From CAWGXZ01 sp963826695 (GTDB taxonomy: Bacteria > Pseudomonadota > Gammaproteobacteria > Burkholderiales > Burkholderiaceae_C), in assembly GCA_963826695.1 (NCBI GenBank), contig CAWGXZ010000003.1, positions 434,001 through 498,000 of the forward strand: DNA of 64,000 nucleotides, read 5' to 3'. The notes beneath the pieces are model-generated. The model was not told where the DNA came from, ran no database searches, and saw only the letters and a program-made list of their open reading frames with translations. Within the stretch, counting starts at the first letter, position 1. Each line of letters opens with the position of its first letter. The position numbers and the translations under genes are program-made. Positions 58,570 through 64,000 of this stretch are shown piece by piece.

Positions 58570-59708
58570 GCGAACTGCCTTCCCCGACGCTGCCGGTGGT
58601 CGCCCCGCCCGAGGCCGGCGGCACGCCCCTTTCGCCTGCGCCAGCCGCTGGGACCGGAGGCGGCCTGGCCCGCCACGGGCGCCCGGTGGTACTTGCCGCA
58701 CTGGCCCTCCTGCTCGTGATCAGCCTGGCGACGTCCTGGCGGGCCCAGCAGCGGGTGCGCGCGATCGAGCAGGAGCTGGTTGCCCGGCAGCGCGTCGGTT
58801 CGGAGCAGGCGGCCGAGGCGCGGCGGCTCGCCCAGCAGGCGCAGGAGCTGGCGCGCGACGCCCAGGCCAAGACGGCATTGCTGGAGACACGACTGGCCGA
58901 GGTGCTGGCGCAACGTCGGCAGCTCGACGATCTGATTGCCGCTGCATCGCGCCCGCGCGACGAAAGCCTGGTCAGCGAGATCGACGGCGCGGTTCGCACG
59001 GCGCTGCAGCAGGCCAGCGTCAGCGGCAGCGCCGAGCCGCTCGTGCTCGCGCTGCGCCAGGCCGAGGAACGGCTCGGCCGCGTCAGCATGCCCAGGCTCG
59101 AGCCGCTGCGGCGGGCGATCGGTCGCGATCTCGAGCGGGTGCGTGCCGGTGGCTCGGCCGATGCGGCGACGCTCACCGCTCGCATCGACGAAGCCATCCG
59201 CGTCATCGACGAGTTGCCGCTGCTGTCGGCCGGCAACGAGGCGTCGGGGCTGGCCGACCGGACGGCGCCGCGCCCCGGGCCTGGAGTCGACGCGGGGCAG
59301 GGTGCCACGGCGTCCCCGACCTGGTGGTCGAACTGGGTCCGCGACGACTTCTGGCGCCCGGTGCTGCAGGGCATCTGGAGCGAGTTGCGCTCGCTGATCC
59401 GGGTGACGCGCATCGACAACCCGCATGCCATGCTGCTGGCGCCAGAGCAGGCTTTCTTCCTGCGCGAGAACCTCAAGCTGCGGCTGCTGAATGCCCGCGT
59501 CGCGCTGCTGACCCGGCAGTTCGACGGCGCGCGTGCCGACCTGCTCGAAGCCGAGCGCTGGCTGCAGCGCTACTTCGACAGCAGCTCGCGTCGCACGCGT
59601 TCGACGCTCGAGCTGCTGCGCGAGGTGGCGGCGCAGGCGCGCAGCAGCGCGGTTCGTGCCGATGACACGCTGGCGGCACTGACCGCCGCTGCAGCAGCCA
59701 CGCGCTGA
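58566..59708 (+). CDS. hemX: HemX-family protein (putative uroporphyrinogen-III C-methyltransferase-like, inactive)
   Basis: 380 residues from GTG 58566. A short Pro-rich cytoplasmic start, one membrane helix (~38-58), then a long coiled coil (~60-125) and a helical C-terminal domain (WWSNWVRDDFWRPV, IDNPHAMLLAPEQAFFLRENLKLRLLNAR). No SAM-binding motif is visible despite the historical name. Role in haem synthesis is unproven; it may scaffold the pathway at the membrane with HemY. Confidence 0.9.
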   Translation: MSELPSPTLPVVAPPEAGGTPLSPAPAAGTGGGLARHGRPVVLAALALLLVISLATSWRAQQRVRAIEQELVARQRVGSEQAAEARRLAQQAQELARDAQAKTALLETRLAEVLAQRRQLDDLIAAASRPRDESLVSEIDGAVRTALQQASVSGSAEPLVLALRQAEERLGRVSMPRLEPLRRAIGRDLERVRAGGSADAATLTARIDEAIRVIDELPLLSAGNEASGLADRTAPRPGPGVDAGQGATASPTWWSNWVRDDFWRPVLQGIWSELRSLIRVTRIDNPHAMLLAPEQAFFLRENLKLRLLNARVALLTRQFDGARADLLEAERWLQRYFDSSSRRTRSTLELLREVAAQARSSAVRADDTLAALTAAAAATR

Positions 59709-59727
59709 GGCGACGAGGCCGGCCGCC

Positions 59728-60975
59728 ATGCGTTTCGTCATCTGGCTGGTGCTGCTGTTCGGCGTGGCGGTGATTGCCGCCACGGCGCTGGGCAGCAACG
59801 AAGGGCTGGTGACCTTCTTCTGGCGTCGCTGGCGCGTCGACCTGTCGCTGAACCTGTTCATGCTGCTGCTGGTCGGTACCTCGTTCGCGCTGCTCACGCT
59901 CGGCCAGGCGGTGACAGCGCTGACGGGTCTGCCACGGCGGGCGCAGGCCTGGCGCACGTCGCGGCGCGACCGCGCTGCCCAGGCGCTGCTGCGCGAAGCA
60001 TTGGCGCACTACTTCGGCGGACGCTACAGCCGCGCCGAGAAGGCAGCGCAGCGCGCGCTGGCGATCCAGACCGACACGCCCGAGCTGCTGCAGGACAGCG
60101 AGTTCACCGTTCTGGCGCACCTGCTCCAGGCCGGCAGCGCCCACCGCCTGCAGAACCGCGCCCAGCGCGACGAGCAGCTGCAACGCGCGCTCGACCGGAG
60201 CAGCCGCAGCCCGGCGGCGCGGTCGGCCGAGGAGGGCGCGCGCCTGCTGGCTGCCGAGTGGGCGCTCGACGACCGCGATGCACCGCGTGCGCTGGCGCTG
60301 CTGGCCGAACTGCCCGCCGGTGTGGCCCGGCGCACGCATGCGCTGCGTCTGAAGCTGCAGGCCAGCCGGCTGGCGCTCCAGCCGCAGGAGGCGCTGAGGA
60401 CGGCCCGGCTGCTTGCCAAGCACAAGGCTTTTTCACCGCAGGCAGCGCAGGGCCTGCTGCGTTCGCTGGCGTTCGAGTCGCTCGACACCGCGCACGACAT
60501 CGACCAGCTGCGCGGCATCTGGCTGCAGCTCGAGGCGGCCGACCGGCGCGACGCTTTCGTCGCCGCCAGGGCGGCCAAGCGGGCGGCGGACCTCGGCGCG
60601 AACGACGAGGCCCGAGGCTGGCTGAAGCCGTTCTGGGAGCGGCTCGGCGAGCTCGAGCCCGAGGACCGCGCGGCCCTTGCCGACGCCTTGGTCGCCTCCC
60701 GGGCGGGTATCGGACTCGAATGGCTGCCGCGCCTGGAAGAGGCAGCGGCCTCGTACCCACGCGAAGCGGCCGTCGCCCACGCCGTCGGCAGCGCCCTGGC
60801 GGAACGCCGGCTCTGGGGCAAGGCGCGGGCGCTGATCGAGCAGGTGATCAACGACGCTGCCGCGCCCGCCGCGACCCGGCGTGCAGCTTGGCTGCAGCTG
60901 GCCGAAATGGCCGAGCAGCAGGGCGATGTCGAACGTGCAGCGGTCTGTTACCGCCACGCAGCGACTGCTCGGTGA
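59728..60975 (+). CDS. hemY: HemY-family TPR protein
   Basis: 415 residues. Two N-terminal membrane helices (~3-22 and ~42-62), joined by NEGLVTFFWRRWRVDLS, followed by TPR-like helical repeats (~90-400). This is the proteobacterial HemY of the hemCDXY operon, unrelated to HemY protoporphyrinogen oxidase of Gram-positives; it is thought to control coproporphyrin/haem flux at the membrane. 19 bases after hemX. Confidence 0.92.
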   Translation: MRFVIWLVLLFGVAVIAATALGSNEGLVTFFWRRWRVDLSLNLFMLLLVGTSFALLTLGQAVTALTGLPRRAQAWRTSRRDRAAQALLREALAHYFGGRYSRAEKAAQRALAIQTDTPELLQDSEFTVLAHLLQAGSAHRLQNRAQRDEQLQRALDRSSRSPAARSAEEGARLLAAEWALDDRDAPRALALLAELPAGVARRTHALRLKLQASRLALQPQEALRTARLLAKHKAFSPQAAQGLLRSLAFESLDTAHDIDQLRGIWLQLEAADRRDAFVAARAAKRAADLGANDEARGWLKPFWERLGELEPEDRAALADALVASRAGIGLEWLPRLEEAAASYPREAAVAHAVGSALAERRLWGKARALIEQVINDAAAPAATRRAAWLQLAEMAEQQGDVERAAVCYRHAATAR

Positions 60976-61007
60976 CGGTTGCGGCGGGCGACCCGTCCAT
61001 CTGCTGC

Positions 61008-61013
61008 TAGAAT
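61008..61013 (+). promoter_or_regulatory. Likely -10 box of the tRNA-Arg gene
   Basis: TAGAAT lies 10 bases before the tRNA 5' end and is followed by the GC-rich TCTCGGGC typical of stable-RNA discriminators. No well-spaced -35 box is clear. Confidence 0.4.
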
Positions 61014-61023
61014 CTCGGGCTTC

Positions 61024-61100
61024 GCGGCTGTAGCTCAGTTGGATAGAGTACTTGGCTACGAACCAAGGGGTCGTGGGTTCGAATCCTGCCAGCCGCACCA
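61024..61100 (+). tRNA. tRNA-Arg (anticodon ACG)
   Basis: 77 bases including encoded CCA. Acceptor arms GCGGCTG (61024-61030) and CAGCCGC (61090-61096) pair fully; D-arm TAGCTCAGTTGGATAGAG; anticodon stem CTTGG/CCAAG with loop CTACGAA, giving anticodon ACG (read as ICG for CGU/CGC/CGA); T-loop GTTCGAATC. Discriminator A fits arginine identity. Confidence 0.97.
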
Positions 61101-61106
61101 GTAAAA

Positions 61107-61148
61107 CAACGGGCTAGCTCTCAAAAGGGGCTGGCCCGTTGTCCTTTT
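61107..61148 (+). terminator. Intrinsic terminator of tRNA-Arg
   Basis: CAACGGGC (61107-61114) pairs with GCCCGTTG (61134-61141); partial inner pairing of CTAGC/GGCTGG extends the stem. TCCTTTT follows. It sits 7 bases after the CCA end. Confidence 0.65.
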
Positions 61149-61252
61149 GGGTAAGCCTTCGGGTAAATTGCGCCGCGTAGTCAACCCAGCGTCTTGTCCG
61201 TTTCCGGTCCATCCGGCGCCGACGCAGCGCAGTCGGTCGTCGACGCCCTGCT

Positions 61253-61515
61253 CTTGAACTTCCGTCAACCTATGACGTCCAGGTCGTCGGCGCGTCGGTT
61301 GCAGTCGCCACGCTGGCTGCCTATGTAGTGATGGTTCAGTTGGAGCCGGCTCGCGGTGAAGAACGGGCGGTCTTGTGCGCCTGGTGGGGTGGCGGCTCGC
61401 TCGCTCGCCCTCGGCACCGGCACCGGCATCTGGTCGATGCATTTCGTTGGCATGCTCGCCTACTTGCTGCCGATCGAGATCGGTTACACGGACGAGTACC
61501 TCCGGTTTGCAATGT
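61253..61515 (+). pseudogene. Remnant of an MHYT-domain membrane protein gene, frameshifted
   Basis: Two frames together spell the start of an MHYT sensor domain. One reads STYDVQVVGASVAVATLAAYVVM and on to AWWGGGSL. The other continues SLALGTGTGIWSMHFVGMLAY and LLPIEIGYT. The frame is lost in a TCGC x3 tract at 61397-61408; removing four bases restores it. Nothing after ~61515 matches the rest of a normal MHYT protein, and no start codon is clear. It fills most of the 483-base gap between tRNA-Arg and the convergent hybrid kinase. Confidence 0.7.
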
Positions 61516-61583
61516 CCTGGCGCAGGAGGCCGGCGCGAGCCGGCAGAAGCCGAGGAGCCGGCGGCGTGCCGGTCACGACGACC

Positions 61584-63845
61584 TCAGGCGATCAGGCGCA
61601 ACACCTCTTCGTAGTCGATCGGCTTCACCAGGTGCGCCTCGAAGCCGGCATCGCTCGACGCCTTGCGGTCGCCGGCCCGGCCGTAGCCGGTGGTCGCAAT
61701 GATGCGGGTGCTTTGAAATGCCGGCAGCTCGTGCATTCTGCGCGCCAACTCGTAGCCCGAAATGTCGGGCAGGCCGATGTCGAGCAGCACGGCGGAAAGC
61801 GGCCGGTCCGCGGCGATCTCCAGCGCTTCCCCGCCGCTGAAGGCCACCAGCACGTCGTGCCCCGACGCCTGTAGCAGCAGCATCAGGCTCTCCGCAGCGT
61901 CGCGGTTGTCGTCGACGACCAGCACGGACCTCCGATCGCCCGACGGGGCACCCGCCACCCCCGCCACAACGTGGGCTTCGTTCCTGGCCAGCGGCAGCGT
62001 GACCGTAAACCTCGTTCCCTGGCCTCGACCCGGGCTCGAGGCCACCACCGAGCCGGCATGCAGCTCGACCAGCTTCTTGACCAGCGTGAGTCCGATCCCG
62101 AGGCCCCCTTCCGGTCGGGCGAGCGAGCGCTCGCCTTGCACGAACGGCTCGAACGCACGCTCCAGCAGCGACTGCGACATCCCCACGCCGTTGTCGCTGA
62201 CCTCGACCCGAACCGCCGAGTGGTTGCGCGTGACCGAGATTTCGATATGGCCTCTCGGCGCCGTGTACTTGGCGGCGTTGCCCAGCAGGTTGACGAGCAC
62301 CTGCGTGAGGCGAACCGAATCGCCGTCGACGAAGACCGCCTGCGGTGCGAGCCTGAGGTCGATCGTGTGATGCTGCGCGTCCAATACGCTGCGCATCGAG
62401 TCGACGGCCATCTGCACCAAGGTGTTGATCTCCAGGGGCAGCCGCTCGATCTCGATCTTGCCGGTGGTGATGCGGCTCACGTCCATGAGGTCGTCGACCA
62501 GCCGAGTCAGCTGGGTCACCTGCCGGCCGATCATGTCGGCGCAGCGCGCCGTGTGCTGCCGTCCGTCGGGCAGCTTGAGGATGCTGACCGCATTGCGGAT
62601 CGGCCCCAGCGGGTTGCGAAGCTCGTGAGAAAGCATCGCAATAAATTCGAGGATGCGCTTTCCTTCGGCTTCCAGATCCTCGATCCGGCGCTGCTCCGAC
62701 AGGTCCTTGAGGATGTGAACGAATCCCCGCGGGGGCCCTTCGGCGTCGCGGATCACGGTGATCGACGTCTCCGCCCAGAACCTCGTGCCGTCGGCCCGGA
62801 CCTTCCAGCCCTCGCCCTGGAAGAAGCCGGCGTGCAGGGCGGCGCTTCGCTCCGCCTGCGGCCTGTCGGCGTTGCGCTCGTGCTCCGGATAGAGGATTGC
62901 TGCATCGCACCCGAGCACCTCGCCTGCCTGCCAGCCAAGCACCCGTTGCGCGGCTGCGTTCCACGACATCACCACCCCGGCCGCGTCGAGCAGGAACATC
63001 GCATGGTCCTTGACGCCGTCGACAACCAGGCGCAGCCGTTCCTCGCTTTCCATCAGCTGCGCCTCGTGGCGTCGGCGTTCGGTCAGATCGCGGGTGACCT
63101 TGGTGAAGCCGATCAGCTCGCCGGTCTCGTCGCGGACCGCGCTGATGACGACGTTGGCCCAGATCAGGGTACCGTCCTTGCGGACGCGCCAACCCTCGTC
63201 CTCGAAGCGGCCGTCGCGGTGGGCCAGCCTGAGCTCCTCCTCAGGCCAGCCACGCTGGATCGCCTCTTCCGTGTAGAAGGTCGAGAAGTGGCGGCCGACG
63301 ATCTCGCTGGCCGAGTAGCCCTTGATGCGCTGCGCGCCCGGATTCCAGCTGGCGATGACGCCCTGCGGATCGAGCATGAAGATCGCATAGTCCTGAACAC
63401 TCTCGATCAGCAGTCGAAGGCTGCGCTCGCTTCGCCGCAGCTGCTCCTCTTGCGCCCGGCGGTCGCTGAGGTCGCGCGTCACCTTCGAATAGCCGAGCAG
63501 GCTGCCCTCGCCGTCCAACAAGGAGGAAATGACGACGTTGGCCCAGTAGGGGCTGCCGTCCTTGCGAACCCGCCAGCCCTCGTCCTCGAAGTGGCCTTGC
63601 TGCAGCGCCTGGCGCAGCTCTTCCTCGGGCCAGCCGGCGGCAACCGCGTGCGGCTCGTAGAACATCGAGAAGTGCCGCCCGACCGCCTCGGCGGCGGTGT
63701 ACTGCGTGATGAGCTGGGCGCCGCTGTTCCACGATGCGATGCGCCCGTCCGGTGCCAGCATGAAGATCGCATAGTCGCGAACACCCTCGACAAGGCGGCG
63801 GAAGATCGCGTCGTCGAGAGCGGGCAGGGGAATGTCGAAGTGCAC
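61584..63845 (-). CDS. Hybrid histidine kinase with three PAS domains and C-terminal receiver
   Basis: 753 residues from GTG 63845. Three PAS domains (~12-130, ~140-260, ~265-385), HisKA with the phospho-His in FIAMLSHELRNPLGP (~405), HATPase (NLLGNAAKYTA, DNGVGM, GLGIGLTLV) and a receiver domain (~625-750; DDNRD, acceptor Asp in LLDIGLPD, Lys in VKP). No membrane segment is visible; a cytoplasmic kinase. The frame is open past 63845 to the window edge with high third-position GC, so the real protein may be longer. Confidence 0.88.
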   Translation of the reverse strand: MHFDIPLPALDDAIFRRLVEGVRDYAIFMLAPDGRIASWNSGAQLITQYTAAEAVGRHFSMFYEPHAVAAGWPEEELRQALQQGHFEDEGWRVRKDGSPYWANVVISSLLDGEGSLLGYSKVTRDLSDRRAQEEQLRRSERSLRLLIESVQDYAIFMLDPQGVIASWNPGAQRIKGYSASEIVGRHFSTFYTEEAIQRGWPEEELRLAHRDGRFEDEGWRVRKDGTLIWANVVISAVRDETGELIGFTKVTRDLTERRRHEAQLMESEERLRLVVDGVKDHAMFLLDAAGVVMSWNAAAQRVLGWQAGEVLGCDAAILYPEHERNADRPQAERSAALHAGFFQGEGWKVRADGTRFWAETSITVIRDAEGPPRGFVHILKDLSEQRRIEDLEAEGKRILEFIAMLSHELRNPLGPIRNAVSILKLPDGRQHTARCADMIGRQVTQLTRLVDDLMDVSRITTGKIEIERLPLEINTLVQMAVDSMRSVLDAQHHTIDLRLAPQAVFVDGDSVRLTQVLVNLLGNAAKYTAPRGHIEISVTRNHSAVRVEVSDNGVGMSQSLLERAFEPFVQGERSLARPEGGLGIGLTLVKKLVELHAGSVVASSPGRGQGTRFTVTLPLARNEAHVVAGVAGAPSGDRRSVLVVDDNRDAAESLMLLLQASGHDVLVAFSGGEALEIAADRPLSAVLLDIGLPDISGYELARRMHELPAFQSTRIIATTGYGRAGDRKASSDAGFEAHLVKPIDYEEVLRLIA

Positions 63846-64000
63846 CGCACCGGTTTGCTTGAGGACCAGTGCCGTCGACCCGCCGGAAGCCTCGTCGAAG
63901 GTGTCCTCTGCGCTGTTGCGCTGCGTATTTTCCTCGCAGGGTTCGGTCTGCCATTGCCAGCAGCCCTCCGTGGAGCCCCCGGCAGGGGCTTGGCCGATGC

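Noticed and set aside
60433..61442. Minus-strand ORFs over the tRNA containing GFEPTTPWFVAKYSIQLSYS or WQDSNPRPLGS
   Set aside because: These are the familiar artefactual translations of tRNA antisense DNA, not genes.
61024..61515. tRNA-Arg as an attachment site of an integrated element
   Set aside because: No integrase lies nearby, and I found no second copy of the tRNA 3' end in the window. xerD at 44.6 kb is the housekeeping recombinase.

Overview
The window is high-GC chromosomal DNA with dense, mostly tail-to-head genes that often overlap by four bases. Gene content points to a motile betaproteobacterium, probably order Burkholderiales: FlhDC/FliA flagellar control, a pyruvate dehydrogenase whose E3 carries its own lipoyl domain, a MutL with an endonuclease motif, hemC-hemD-hemX-hemY, and tsaE-amiC beside queG. 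The species cannot be named from the sequence. No CRISPR array, complete insertion sequence, prophage or riboswitch was seen.

Layout. 1-4.5 kb: the 3' part of a 2-hydroxyacid dehydrogenase, a fused binding-protein/permease for osmoprotectants, rmuC, and a secreted glutaredoxin-like protein. 4.5-10.7 kb (minus): prlC, folD and a PAS histidine kinase/FixJ-type regulator pair, divergent from aceE-aceF-lpdA (10.8-17.1 kb), which ends at a strong shared terminator. 17.2-27.5 kb: a Lap-type adhesin secretion and release module (TolC-like outer membrane factor, LapG protease, LapD c-di-GMP receptor, HlyD-type adaptor, LapB-type ABC exporter, plus a NUDIX hydrolase). It is interrupted by three tandem copies of a ~373-bp hairpin-rich repeat. 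The giant adhesin itself is not in the window.

27.6-34.3 kb: a ring-cleavage pair (fumarylpyruvate hydrolase-like and zeta GST isomerase), an ABC ATPase/FtsX-like permease/AttH-like trio, and miaA. 34.5-36.7 kb: a PA2779/PA2778-type pair and a small exported protein made of exact 43-residue repeats. 36.7-45.5 kb: RluF-type pseudouridine synthase, mutL, DedA protein, amiC, tsaE (apparently frameshifted), queG, an AEC transporter and xerD. 45.5-48.6 kb: flagellar block of a YcgR-type PilZ protein, fliT, and flhD-flhC-fliA. 48.6-56.7 kb: esterase-like lipoprotein, argH, an Old Yellow Enzyme reductase, a DUF1016/YhcG-type nuclease with a possible coupled small ORF, and ppc. 56.8-61.1 kb: hemC-hemD-hemX-hemY and tRNA-Arg(ACG). 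61.2-64 kb: a broken MHYT-domain gene and a three-PAS hybrid histidine kinase whose reading frame stays open to the window edge.

The most interesting parts are the Lap module with its structured repeat array, the 43-residue repeat protein beside the PA2778/PA2779 pair, fliA joined directly to flhDC, the perfect 14-bp inverted repeat inside the DUF1016 nuclease gene, and the apparent single-base frameshift in the normally essential gene tsaE.
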